Translations under genes and position numbers: made by a program
Shown: in pieces, positions 1-8,959 of the stretch
Layout: each line of letters starts with the position of its first letter
How positions within the stretch are numbered: position 1 is the first letter of the stretch
The notes under the pieces: model-generated
What the model saw: only the letters and a program-made list of their open reading frames with translations
Told to the model about the DNA's origin: nothing
The model's database searches: none
NCBI RefSeq assembly: GCF_000427905.1
Contig: NZ_KE386603.1
Location: 553,332 to 617,331 of the forward strand
Reading direction: 5' to 3'
Length of the DNA stretch: 64,000 nt
Source of the DNA: Thermocrispum agreste DSM 44070
Lineage (GTDB): Bacteria > Actinomycetota > Actinomycetes > Mycobacteriales > Pseudonocardiaceae

Positions 1-778
1 CGCCCAGATCGTCGAAGCCGCCCGCAACCGTGAAGATCCGGCCGTCGGGGCGGACCCCTCGGACGGCATGGAGGGGACCGGACGACCATCTCTCGGCGAA
101 GTAGACGGTTCCGTCGTCGGCAACGGCCAGTGCTGTCGGCTGCTCCACGATAGCCTGACGGGCGAGCCGAGCCGCGTAGCTGCCGCCGCCACCGGCGACC
201 GTGGTCACCTTCCCAGCCGGAGACACCTTGACGATGTGCGCGTTGCCCGCGTCGGCGACGTAGAGCTGGCCGTGCCGGTCGAGCTCGACGTCCGTCGGGC
301 TGATGTCGGTGGTCTCGCCCTTCCCGGCAGGCGCCTGCACGTCGACGGTCTTCAGGTAGGTGCCGATGGTCCCGTCGGGGCCGACCCGCCACACCCGCTG
401 CGCTCCGGGGTCGGCGATGAACAGCTCGCCGTCGTCTCCGACGGCGACCGACGACGGAGCCGACAGGTCGGTTTCCCTGGCAGGTTCGCCGTCGGCCGCT
501 GAGAACTCGGTGCCCATGTTTCCGGTCCCGGCGACGACGGTGCGGGTGCCGTCGGGTGCGATCTTGCTGACGACGTGCCGGGCGGGCTCGGCGATGTAGT
601 ACGAGCCGTCCGGTCCGACGGCACCCTTGCCGATCGGGGCGAGTCCGTGCTCCGGGATCGTGTCCACCGGTGGCGGGGAGGACTCGAATGTCTCGTCGTC
701 CCGCGACCCCTGGTGTCCGCCGCCTGCCACGGTGCGGACCGTGCCGGTGTCGGCGCCTGCCACCGGGGACCATGTGCT
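1..778 (-). pseudogene. NHL-repeat protein fragment, 5' end missing, runs off window
   Basis: Read on the minus strand this frame encodes NHL-type beta-propeller blades with repeated GPDG..YIA, VADDGTVYFAE and VADAGN motifs, so it resembles the middle of the intact neighbour at 2118-4205. Its first recognisable residues (STWSPVAGADTGTVRTVAG) match that neighbour just after the signal peptide, but there is no start codon, RBS or signal peptide here. Instead the frame abuts, out of phase, the end of another NHL block at about 778-814. The coding frame continues past base 1. Most likely this is the remainder of a paralogue whose 5' end was deleted when two tandem copies fused. A simple one-base sequencing error in one very long gene is the alternative. 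NHL propellers usually bind ligands or proteins; the actual role is unknown. Confidence 0.6.
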
Positions 779-811
779 CGGTTGCGTGCGGCGCCCGGCT
801 GGGCGCGGCGG

Positions 812-1865
812 GTGCCGACCCGCACGATCTGGGTGTGGGTGCTGCCGAGGATGTCGCCGTCCGGCCCGATGGCGATGTTCCTGACCGGCCGGTGCAGGTG
901 GATCGCCGGAGCGATCGACGTGATGGTTCCGTCGGCGTCGATGCGCTTGATCGAGGAGTTGCCCGCGTCGACGAAGTAGATGGTGCCCTCGTCGTCGACG
1001 GCCACGTCGGTCAGGTGCTGGCTGACCTGTGCCTGGTCCGCCGGGCCGCCGTGGCCGGAGTTGCCCGTGCCGCGCGCGCCGACCAGCCGGGTGACCGTGC
1101 CGTCGGGCGTGATGCGCCACAGGCTGGCCGCCCGGGAATCGGCGGCCACCACGTTGCCCGCGTTGTCGGTCGCGATCGCGAAGGCGGGTTCGTCGTCGAA
1201 GTGTTCGTCGTCCGGTGTCGACGCCGGGAGGTCCGTGGGCAGATCGTCGGCGGTGACGAGCGTGGTGACTTTGCCGTGTGTGTCGAGCCGTCCGACGAAT
1301 CGATCCGAGCTGGCCAGGTACACCGTGCCGTGGCGATCGACCGCGATGTCGTCGATGCGGGAGGCAAACGCGTCGGTGGGGAATGCGTCGGCGAGCTGCT
1401 TCACGTTGCCGTGTCGATCGGCCACGCACAGGCCTTGCCGGCCGTGAAGTTCGGCGCCGAAGTAGACCTTTCCGTCACCGGATGTGGCGATTGCCTGGCT
1501 GACCTTGCCGTACTGGTCGGACTTGCCTGCATCGAACAGCGTCCTGATCGTGCCGTCGGGGTCGACTCGCGGATCCGCCTGCCGTCGGCATCCGCGACGT
1601 AGAGCGTCCCGTCCGGACCGGCGGCGATGCTCAGCCCCTTGCCGGACTGAGCTTCCCCGTCGGCGATCCCGTTGCCGTCGTGCCCCGGCTTGGGCAGGGT
1701 GGCGACGACCTCGGTCTGACCAACCACCGGTCCGCCGTTTGTTTGCTGTTCGGGTTTGTCGCGGGCCGCATGCTCGTCGTCCGGCATGACGAGCACACTC
1801 GCTCCGCCGAGCGTGATCGCGGCCGCGACCCCCGCGATCAGAAGCCGCTGTGCGACTGTGGTCAT
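812..1865 (-). pseudogene. NHL-repeat secreted protein, frameshifted and lacking its C-terminal anchor
   Basis: Start ATG at 1865 is preceded by a GGGAGG ribosome site; the N terminus (MTTVAQRLLIAGVAAAITLGG) is a signal peptide or anchor. NHL blades follow (GPDGTLYVADADG, DRHGTVYLASSD, DDEGTIYFVDAGN). Near 1570 the frame breaks: the sequence reads gactcgcggatc where the paralogue at 2391-2406 has gactcgccggat, so one C is missing, and coding resumes in the next frame as RVDPDGTIRTL. The block ends near 814 at a point aligning with the last blade of the paralogue, but the transmembrane tail present there is absent and another NHL fragment begins. Seen: one frameshift and one fusion scar. Inferred: a decaying copy, unless both breaks are base-calling errors. 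Confidence 0.65.
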
Positions 1866-2117
1866 GACACCTCCCGAAGTTCGCCTGTGGTGCGGCGCCG
1901 GTGGACGTCGGAGCGTCCCGTGCGGTTGCCGGGCTCCGTGACCGACCCAGTCGGTCACGGGTCGGCTGCCGTCGTGAGGGCCGACGCTTCGCCGGCCGGA
2001 AAGGTTCGCCGTGCCGGGCCGCCGCCATGGGAGACCGTTCGCGGGCTCGGATGGTTGGGATCGTCGCAAGGCACGCCGGGAGCCCAGCACGTGCCGCGGC
2101 CGCCGGGTCCGTCTGCG

Positions 2118-4205
2118 TCAGTCGCCCGAGGTCCGGGTAGCAGCGGCACTGCGGCGCCGGACCAGCAGGAGACCGCAGGCAACAAGCAGGCCAGCCCCGA
2201 CTGCCCACGCGAGCGGATACCACGATGCGGTGCTGATCTCGCCGGGTCGGGCCATGACTGCGATGCGGCCCAGCTGGCCGAAGTACAGATCGCCGTTGCC
2301 GCTCATCTCGAGCATGACCACCGGGCCGAACGTGGCGTTCGTGGATTCGTCGTCGACGTTGACGAAGACCGTGTCGATCGTGCCGTCGGGGTCGACTCGC
2401 CGGATGTCTTCCGCAGTGCTCACGTAGAGCGTGCCGTCCTCGGCGACGGTGATGTCTCCGGGATCCGGAAGCGGGGCTTTCGTGGCGGCGTTGCCGTCGC
2501 CTCTGTCGCCGCCGTGGTAGGCATAGGAGTCGGCGCCGTTGCCTGCTACGTGGGTCCGCTTCCCATACCGGTCGTAGCGATCCACGCGGTGCCTGTCGGT
2601 GTCCGCGACATAGACGACTCCGTCGCGGGCCGGGGCGATGCGATACCTCTGCGCGTTCGCCTGCTTCAGGGCCACGGTGAGCCGCCCGTCTTCCTCGACG
2701 CGGAGGACTCCGGCCGCATCGGCGATGTAGAGCGCCCCGTCCGGGGACATCTCGATGGCGTACGGCCGCAAACTCACTGCCCGGGCGAGCTTTCCGGTTG
2801 TGACCGGCGCTGCGCCGCGCCCGGCGACGAGGACTGGTGTGGAGTTCTTCGGCAGCTTCCACACCGCGTCGGTGCTTGCGACGTACGGCGTCCCGTCGAG
2901 GCCCACAGCCACGGCTTGGACGCTGAACGGCGCTTCGGGTGGTGCCAGGTCGACGGTATGCACCCGGCCCGCGCGGTCGATCCGGCGCAGCTTGCTGTCG
3001 AGATCGACGAAGTACAGCTCGCCGGTCATCGGGTCGACGTCCGCGCTGGTGACCAGGCCGACGGCGAAGTCTGCCGCTCGCGGGGCAGCTGCGTCGTCCG
3101 GGCTCAAGTCGGCGAACGTGGTGATCTTGCCGCCTTCGACGGAACGGATCACCCGATCGCTCGTCCCGACCAGCAGCGATCCGTCGGGGCGCACGTCGAC
3201 ACTGCCCGGTCCGCGCACAGCGACCGAAAGCGTGGCTGCAATGGAGTTGCGCCCGGGAGAACCGATCGCCTGCACCCGGTGGTTTCCCGCATCGGCGACG
3301 TACAGGGTGCCGTCCGGTGCCACGGCGACATCGGTCGGGGCGCTGAGCCTTGCCGATCGCGCATCGGTGCCGGTGACGACGGACGCCCGGCCTTGCGGGC
3401 CGAGTCGGCGCACTGCATGGAACCCCCGTGCGTCGCGATCGACGAAGTAGAGGGAGCCGTCGTCGGCGACCGCCAACGCCCTGGGCTCGGACGAGATCAC
3501 GTCAGCCGGCTCGCTGTCGGATGCGCCTTCGTCGGCGACGATGGTCGCCCGTCTGTCCGGCGCCACCTTGATGATCCGATTGCCGCTCGCATCGGCGATG
3601 TACAGGCTTCCTCGCCGATCGACCGCCACGTCGAGCGGTGTGATGTCGCTGGCCCGCGAACTGCCAATGCCGTTTTCCGCCACGCTGCCGACGTAGGTGC
3701 TGATGATGCCGTCCGGGCCGACGCGCCGGACACGCCTGTCGTCCGCGATGTAGAGCGTGCCGTCGTGTCCGACCGCAACTGCCTTCGGCCCGTCGAGCCG
3801 GGCTGCGCGGGCGGGGCCGCCATCGCCGGAAGACCCCGCCTCGCCCGTGCCCGCCACGACCGTCCGCGTGCCGTCGGGCGAGATCTTGCTGACGACGTGT
3901 CTCTGCGGCTCAGCGACGTAGTACGAGCCATCCGGTCCCACATCGCCCAGGCCCACCGCGTCAGCGGGTGAGTTCCAACTGGAATCGGTGGACCGGACGG
4001 TGCCGTTGCCCGCCACGGTGCGGACAGTGCCCGCGTCCGCATGCGCATCCGGGGACCACGAGCTGCCCTGGTGATCGTCCCCGATCCGGTAGTGGCCGCT
4101 GAGGCCGGGCGTTTCCGGATGCGCTGCGGCGGACGTAGTGGTGTTCGCGAGCACGACGGCAGCGACGAGGCTGGTAAGCAGAAGACGCCCGGCCTTGGTG
4201 GACAT
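2118..4205 (-). CDS. Secreted, membrane-anchored NHL-repeat beta-propeller protein
   Basis: Encodes 695 residues. Start ATG at 4205 follows a GGGGAG site. A signal peptide occupies about residues 1-33 (LLLTSLVAAVVLANTTTSAAA), then roughly ten or more NHL/YWTD-like blades with the motif pattern PDGTLYVADAGN..RV, and finally one membrane helix near residues 665-685 (WAVGAGLLVACGLLLV) followed by a basic tail. The propeller should therefore sit outside the cell with a short cytoplasmic tail. It is the only intact member of a tandem array on this strand: broken relatives lie downstream (1-1865) and a C-terminal stub lies upstream (4298-4550). NHL propellers often bind proteins, carbohydrates or other ligands; nothing here reveals the ligand. 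No catalytic motif seen. Confidence 0.85.
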   Translation of the reverse strand: MSTKAGRLLLTSLVAAVVLANTTTSAAAHPETPGLSGHYRIGDDHQGSSWSPDAHADAGTVRTVAGNGTVRSTDSSWNSPADAVGLGDVGPDGSYYVAEPQRHVVSKISPDGTRTVVAGTGEAGSSGDGGPARAARLDGPKAVAVGHDGTLYIADDRRVRRVGPDGIISTYVGSVAENGIGSSRASDITPLDVAVDRRGSLYIADASGNRIIKVAPDRRATIVADEGASDSEPADVISSEPRALAVADDGSLYFVDRDARGFHAVRRLGPQGRASVVTGTDARSARLSAPTDVAVAPDGTLYVADAGNHRVQAIGSPGRNSIAATLSVAVRGPGSVDVRPDGSLLVGTSDRVIRSVEGGKITTFADLSPDDAAAPRAADFAVGLVTSADVDPMTGELYFVDLDSKLRRIDRAGRVHTVDLAPPEAPFSVQAVAVGLDGTPYVASTDAVWKLPKNSTPVLVAGRGAAPVTTGKLARAVSLRPYAIEMSPDGALYIADAAGVLRVEEDGRLTVALKQANAQRYRIAPARDGVVYVADTDRHRVDRYDRYGKRTHVAGNGADSYAYHGGDRGDGNAATKAPLPDPGDITVAEDGTLYVSTAEDIRRVDPDGTIDTVFVNVDDESTNATFGPVVMLEMSGNGDLYFGQLGRIAVMARPGEISTASWYPLAWAVGAGLLVACGLLLVRRRSAAATRTSGD

Positions 4206-4297
4206 GGCAGCTCCCCGGATCGGCATGTGTGGGTGACGGCGAGCGCCGCCCGGCGGTCCCGCAAGAACGTGCGGGCGACGCTCACCCGCATGGACCC

Positions 4298-4550
4298 TCA
4301 GCTGACCGGATGGGTTGGGCCGGGCGATGTCGCCGCGGACCACCGGCGGGACCAGAGACAGCGGACACCGGCGGCGACCAGGGCAATCCCACACGCCGCA
4401 GTGACCACGGCCACGGGAGCCGTCGTCACCACCGGGCCGGGCGATCATGCCGATCCGCGCTCGGCCCGGCTGGCTGAAGAACACGTCACCGTTGCCGTTG
4501 ACTTCCAGCGCCGAGGTTGGGTGCGCGGAACGGATCGTTCCGCGGCCGGA
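4298..4550 (-). pseudogene. C-terminal stub of a further NHL-repeat paralogue
   Basis: On the minus strand the frame SALEVNGNGDVFFSQPG...IGMIARPG aligns with the end of the intact NHL protein (MLEMSGNGDLYFGQLGR..VMARPG). After one frameshift near 4415 a second frame gives a hydrophobic stretch (APVAVVTAACGIALVAAG) and a basic tail ending at a TGA at 4298-4300, matching the anchor and tail of the intact copy. Everything upstream of the last blade is missing, because the stub stops about 70 bases before the start of the plus-strand mutase gene at 4622. This is a decayed remnant of a third or fourth tandem copy and is unlikely to be translated. Confidence 0.7.
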
Positions 4551-4621
4551 GAGTGACCAGCACAACTGCGGGAAACGGTTACTGCTGAGTACGCTGAGCG
4601 GAACATCCGGGAGGTCTGACG

Positions 4622-6640
4622 ATGCCGTTTCCTGCCGACCGTGAGCGTGACCGCCCCTGGGTCATGCGGACGTACGCCGGTCATTCCTCGGCTGCCGCGT
4701 CCAACGCGCTGTACCGGAAGAACCTGGAAAAGGGCCAGACCGGGCTGTCGGTGGCGTTCGACCTGCCCACCCAGACCGGCTACGACCCGGACCATCCGCT
4801 GGCCCGCGGCGAGGTCGGCAAGGTCGGCGTGCCGATCGCGCACATCGGCGACATGCGGCAGCTGTTCGAGGGCATCCCGCTGGCCGAGGCCAACACCTCG
4901 ATGACGATCAACGCGCCCGCCATGTGGCTGCTGGCGCTGTACGTCACGGTGGCCAGGGAACAGGCCGAGGCGGCAGGCCAGGACCCGGATGCGGTGCTCG
5001 CCAAGCTGGCCGGGACGACGCAGAACGACATCATCAAGGAGTACCTGTCCCGCGGCACCTACATCTTCCCGCCGGGTCCGAGCCTGCGACTGATCACCGA
5101 CGTGATCACCTGGACGGTGCACAACGTCCCCAAGTGGAACCCGATCAACATCTGCAGCTACCACCTGCAGGAGGCGGGAGCCACCCCGACCCAGGAGGTC
5201 GCCTACGCGCTGTGCACCGCCATCGCCGTGCTGGACGCGGTGCGCGATTCCGGGCAGGTGTCCGAGGAGGACATGACCCGGGTGGTCTCGCGCATCTCCT
5301 TCTTCGTCAACGCGGGCGTGCGGTTCATCGAGGAGATGTGCAAGATGCGGGCGTTCGTCCAGCTGTGGGACGAGCTGACCCGCGAACGGTACGGCATCAC
5401 CGACCCCAAGGCGCGCCGCTTCCGCTACGGCGTGCAGGTCAACTCGCTCGGGCTGACCGAGGTGCAGCCGGAGAACAACGTGCAGCGCATCGTGCTGGAG
5501 ATGCTGGCGGTGACGCTGTCCCGCAACGCCCGCGCCCGGGCGGTGCAGCTGCCCGCCTGGAACGAGGCGCTCGGCCTGCCCCGCCCGTGGGACCAGCAGT
5601 GGGCGCTGCGCATGCAGCAGGTGCTGGCCTACGAGACCGACCTGCTGGAGTACGAGGACATCTTCGACGGCTCGCGGGTCGTCCAGGCGCGGGTCGACGA
5701 GATCGTCGCCGGGGCGCGCGAGGAGATCCAGCGGGTGCAGGACATGGGCGGCGCCGTGGCCGCGGTGGAGAACGGCTACATGAAGAGCCAGCTGGTCGCC
5801 TCGCTCGGCGAGCACCGCCGCCGGATGGAGTCCGGCGAGCAGGTACTGGTCGGCGTCAACAAGTTCACCAGCACCGAGCCGTCCCCGTTGCTGGCCGAGG
5901 GTGCGCAGGCCATCGAGACTGTCGATCCGATGGTGGAGAAGCAGGCGATCGCCGCGGTGCAGAAGTGGCGCGAGGAACGCGACGACGCCGCGGTCAAGGC
6001 CGCGCTGGAGAGGCTGAAGGCCACCGCGCAGACGTCGGAGAACCTGTTCGAGGCGACACTGGAGTGCGCCAGGGTAGGTGTCACGACGGGGGAGTGGGCA
6101 GGAGCGTTGCGCGAGGTCTTCGGCGAGTACCGGGCGCCGACCGGAGTGTCGGCCACCGGGGCTGGCGGTGGCGGCGACCTGGCCGAGCTGGCGGCGGTGC
6201 GCGAGCGGGTGCGTGCGACCGGGCAGGAGCTCGGTGAGCGGCTGCGCATCCTGGTCGGCAAGCCCGGCTTGGACGGTCACTCCAACGGGGCCGAGCAAGT
6301 CGCCGTGCGCGCACGCGACGCCGGGTTCGAGGTCATCTACCAGGGCATCCGGCTGACCCCGCAGCAGATCGTGGCGGCCGCCGTGCAGGAAGGCGTGCAC
6401 GTGGTGGGGCTGTCGGTGCTGTCCGGCTCGCATCTGGAGGTCGTGCCGGAGGTCATCGACGGGCTGCGCGCCGCAGGAGCCGACGACATCCCGGTGGTGG
6501 TGGGCGGCATCATCCCGCCGGACGACGCGGCACTGCTGCGCGAGCGGGGCGTCGCCCGGGTCTTCACGCCGAAGGACTACGAGCTCACCGCCATCATGGA
6601 CGAAATCGTGACGGTCATTCGCGAATCCCGCGGCCTGTGA
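4622..6640 (+). CDS. meaA: Coenzyme B12-dependent acyl-CoA mutase, MeaA / ethylmalonyl-CoA mutase type
   Basis: The 672-residue protein carries both mutase domains on one chain: an N-terminal acyl-CoA-binding TIM barrel (residues about 1-510, with FDLPTQTGYDPDHP and SISGYH-like NICSYHLQEAGATP segments) and a C-terminal cobalamin-binding domain (about 535-670) with the base-off ligand motif KPGLDGHSNGAEQVA (D-x-H-x-x-G), SVLSGSHLE and VVGGIIPPDDAALL. The length and single-chain form fit MeaA/Ecm rather than the two-subunit methylmalonyl-CoA mutase. Ecm interconverts ethylmalonyl- and methylsuccinyl-CoA in the ethylmalonyl-CoA pathway; in Streptomyces MeaA also affects methylmalonyl-CoA supply for polyketides. 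Start ATG follows GGGAGG; a TACGCT -10-like box lies at 4590-4595. No other ethylmalonyl pathway gene is in view. Confidence 0.88.
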   Translation: MPFPADRERDRPWVMRTYAGHSSAAASNALYRKNLEKGQTGLSVAFDLPTQTGYDPDHPLARGEVGKVGVPIAHIGDMRQLFEGIPLAEANTSMTINAPAMWLLALYVTVAREQAEAAGQDPDAVLAKLAGTTQNDIIKEYLSRGTYIFPPGPSLRLITDVITWTVHNVPKWNPINICSYHLQEAGATPTQEVAYALCTAIAVLDAVRDSGQVSEEDMTRVVSRISFFVNAGVRFIEEMCKMRAFVQLWDELTRERYGITDPKARRFRYGVQVNSLGLTEVQPENNVQRIVLEMLAVTLSRNARARAVQLPAWNEALGLPRPWDQQWALRMQQVLAYETDLLEYEDIFDGSRVVQARVDEIVAGAREEIQRVQDMGGAVAAVENGYMKSQLVASLGEHRRRMESGEQVLVGVNKFTSTEPSPLLAEGAQAIETVDPMVEKQAIAAVQKWREERDDAAVKAALERLKATAQTSENLFEATLECARVGVTTGEWAGALREVFGEYRAPTGVSATGAGGGGDLAELAAVRERVRATGQELGERLRILVGKPGLDGHSNGAEQVAVRARDAGFEVIYQGIRLTPQQIVAAAVQEGVHVVGLSVLSGSHLEVVPEVIDGLRAAGADDIPVVVGGIIPPDDAALLRERGVARVFTPKDYELTAIMDEIVTVIRESRGL

Positions 6641-7211
6641 AACCGCGGCACGGTGACGATCGGAAAAATCGGCGGAAATCGCACGCCGGTACCGCCATGG
6701 TGGTCCCGTGCAATTTCTCCGGCTGCACTGACATCATGTGTGCGGCGCGCGTGAGGATCATGTGTGCGGCGCGCGTGAGGACGGAAACGACCGGTCGTGA
6801 AGCAAGCCGATCGGGCTGAGTGCGCGGCGACGCGTGGACGCTGCGGACGGCTGGGTACGGCCGGCACGCGTTGTGGATGATCCACCCGCGATGTCGCGCT
6901 TGTCTGTTATGTCCGTTCGACTCGGGTATAACGGCAGCTCCGGTGGGTCCGAAGGTCCTACCCGGCGACCCGCGGCGTCGTTGCGGTGTCTTTTCGAGGT
7001 TCGTGAACCTGTCCGATCCGCCGGCTGCGGACGGGAAAACCAGCAGCGGAGCTTCCTGTCGCGATCGGGCTTCTTGTCGTGATCAATGCCCCGAAAAGAC
7101 GAACGCTGCGCAATCGTGATTTTCCGGACCGTCACGCCTCTTTCCCCAGGTCGCGAAAGGTACTAGCCCGGGTGAGTGAATTGGTGGTTGTTCCGGATCG
7201 CTCAGGAATGG
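6641..7211. other. Intergenic region between meaA and the ehu operon
   Basis: About 570 bases without a convincing gene. It contains a perfect 24-bp tandem duplication (6733-6780) and an A/T-richer patch near 6900-6935 with a TATAAC box. Open frames on both strands are short or arginine/proline-rich and lack ribosome sites. The promoter of the ehu operon follows immediately. Confidence 0.6.
6733..6780. repeat. Perfect 24-bp tandem duplication
   Basis: Unit ATCATGTGTGCGGCGCGCGT plus GAGG occurs at 6733-6756 and again, without change, at 6757-6780. No further copies are visible nearby, so this is a simple local duplication in the intergenic region rather than an array. Confidence 0.95.
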
Positions 7212-7240
7212 TTGAGACGGCATCGAGCTACCCCTAGGTT
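7212..7240 (+). promoter_or_regulatory. Sigma-70 (HrdB-type) promoter of ehuBCDA
   Basis: TTGAGA at 7212-7217 and TAGGTT at 7235-7240 are separated by exactly 17 bases, the best -35/-10 match in the upstream region. It predicts a start site near 7247 and a leader of about 55 bases, with a GGGAG ribosome site at about 7291 before the ATG at 7302. Confidence 0.65.
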
Positions 7241-7301
7241 GGGTGAACCAGTGGCGTGGATCACCCGCGCATGGAGCAGGTTGTGACGAGGGAGCGACAC
7301 G

Positions 7302-8222
7302 ATGACCGGAGGCTGGACGAGACGGGATTTCTTCCGACGTACGGGGGCAGTGGGTGTCGTGGCTCTCGGTGGCCCTGCCGTGCTGTCCGCATGCGGCGTC
7401 GGGGGTAACGGCGGCGCGCCGGAAGGGGTCGGTGCTGCCGCGGTGACGTTCGAAGAGGCGAAAAAGACCAAGAACATGAAGGTCGGATTCGCCAACGAGG
7501 CGCCGTGGGCATTCATGGACGAAAAGGGCGAGCTGACCGGCTACGCCCCCGCGGTGGCGCGCGAAGTGCTGAAGAAGCTCGGCATCGATCACATCGAAGG
7601 CGAGGTCACCGAATTCGACAGCTTGATCGACAACGCGCGGGCGAAGAAATATGCGTTCGTCGCCGCAGGCATGTCCATCAAACCGGAACGGTGCGAGAAC
7701 TCCGACTTCGCCATCCCGGACTACCAGGTCGGGTCGGCGTTTCTGGTGCCGAAGGGCAACCCGAAGAACATCAGGCGTTTCGAGGACGTCGCCAAGGCGA
7801 AGGTGAAGATCGCCACCCTGGGCGGTGCGGTGGAGAACGCTTTCGCCAAGGAAGCCGGCGTACCGGACAATCTGATCGAACCCATGCCGAAGCAGGACGA
7901 CATCCTGCGCGCGGTGCGTGCTGGTGACGTCTACGGCGGCGCGATGCTGGACGTGACCGCGGGATGGCTGGTCAAGAACAACCCGGACGCCGGGCTCGAG
8001 GTGACCGAGTCGTTCCAGGCGGGGGACAAGCCCGAGGTGGGCACGTTCAACTTCCGCAAGGACGACGACGAGTTCCGCGAGGCCTTCAACCGGGAACTGC
8101 TCGAGCTGCACAAGTCCGGGCGCTGGCTGGAGCTGGCCAGGCCGTTCGGGCTGACCGAGGCCAACGACACGTATCCGGACCTGGCCACCGAAGAGAAGGT
8201 CGACGAGTACTGCGGTAAGTAG
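7302..8222 (+). CDS. ehuB: Ectoine/hydroxyectoine-type ABC transporter, substrate-binding lipoprotein
   Basis: This 306-residue solute-binding protein starts with a twin-arginine-like motif (TRRDFF, R7-R8) and a lipobox ending LSAC at Cys31, so it should be a Tat-exported lipoprotein. The rest is a family 3 solute-binding fold (KVGFANEAPWAFMDEKGELTGYAP; SIKPERCENSDFAIPDYQ). The FANEAPWAF and GYAPAVAREVL motifs and the association with two permeases and an ATPase in the order B-C-D-A fit the EhuBCDA importer for ectoine and hydroxyectoine. An amino-acid substrate is possible, since the family is part of the polar amino-acid group. The promoter at 7212-7240 and a 14-base gap to ehuC mark it as first gene of a four-gene operon. 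Confidence 0.85.
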   Translation: MTGGWTRRDFFRRTGAVGVVALGGPAVLSACGVGGNGGAPEGVGAAAVTFEEAKKTKNMKVGFANEAPWAFMDEKGELTGYAPAVAREVLKKLGIDHIEGEVTEFDSLIDNARAKKYAFVAAGMSIKPERCENSDFAIPDYQVGSAFLVPKGNPKNIRRFEDVAKAKVKIATLGGAVENAFAKEAGVPDNLIEPMPKQDDILRAVRAGDVYGGAMLDVTAGWLVKNNPDAGLEVTESFQAGDKPEVGTFNFRKDDDEFREAFNRELLELHKSGRWLELARPFGLTEANDTYPDLATEEKVDEYCGK

Positions 8223-8236
8223 ATCGGACACTCGCG

Positions 8237-8959
8237 GTGGACAACTTCTCCGTCTATCTGGAGCGCATCCTCGAGGGTCTGCCTGCGACGCTGTGGGCCA
8301 CGGGCGGCGGTATCGCGCTCACCATCGTGATCTCGCTGCTCGCCGGCCTCGGCCTGCTGTCGCCGTCGCGGATCGTGCGGGGCCTCGTCCGGGTCTACGT
8401 GGAGGGATTCCGCGGCAGCTCCGAAGTCGTCCAGCTGTTCTTCTTCGCCGTGGCGCTGGCCATCTTCTTCGGGCTGCCGTGGAATCAGACGGCCCAGGGC
8501 CTGCTGCTGATCGGCATCATCGTGCTCGGTCTGAACCACGGCGCCTACGGCGCGGAGATCGTCCGCGGCGCGGTGCAGTCGGTGCCGAAGGAGCAGCTTG
8601 AAGGTGCCGTCGCGCTGAACTTCACGCCGGTGCAGCGAATGTGGCGGATCATCCTGCCGCAGGCGGTGGTGGAGATGCTGCCGCCGTTCAACAACCTGTT
8701 CATCCAGCTGCTGAAGGGCACGGCGCTGCTCAGCTTCATCACCGTCCCGGAGATGTTCCAGAAGGCCGACGAGCTGCGCGCGGTGCCCGCGTTCTCCCGA
8801 GACCTGTGGCTGATCTATCTGATCCTGCTGGTCTTCTACATGGTGCTGGCCGTGCTCATCACGGTCGTCATGCGCTGGCTGGAGACGCTGGCCGCACGCC
8901 GCGTCGGGCGTTCGGTGCCGAGCAGGGAACGTGCGCTGGCCAGAGGGGCGGCGGCCTGA
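8237..8959 (+). CDS. ehuC: Ectoine/hydroxyectoine-type ABC transporter permease EhuC
   Basis: A 240-residue inner-membrane permease of the polar amino-acid (HisMQ) family. About five membrane helices are visible (first near residues 20-40, GGIALTIVISLLAGLGLL), and the cytoplasmic EAA loop reads EQLEGAVALNFTPVQRMWRIILPQA, the site contacted by the ATPase. The GTG start at 8237 lies 14 bases after ehuB, and the TGA overlaps the ATG of ehuD (ATGA), so the two permeases are translationally coupled and probably form a heterodimer in the membrane. Confidence 0.85.
   Translation: MDNFSVYLERILEGLPATLWATGGGIALTIVISLLAGLGLLSPSRIVRGLVRVYVEGFRGSSEVVQLFFFAVALAIFFGLPWNQTAQGLLLIGIIVLGLNHGAYGAEIVRGAVQSVPKEQLEGAVALNFTPVQRMWRIILPQAVVEMLPPFNNLFIQLLKGTALLSFITVPEMFQKADELRAVPAFSRDLWLIYLILLVFYMVLAVLITVVMRWLETLAARRVGRSVPSRERALARGAAA

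Noticed and set aside
4445-6433. Long open frame antisense to meaA
   Set aside because: His/Leu/Arg-rich product and no domain; a typical third-codon-position shadow in GC-rich DNA. The same holds for frames antisense to 14307-16172, 20995-22863 and 25837-27705.
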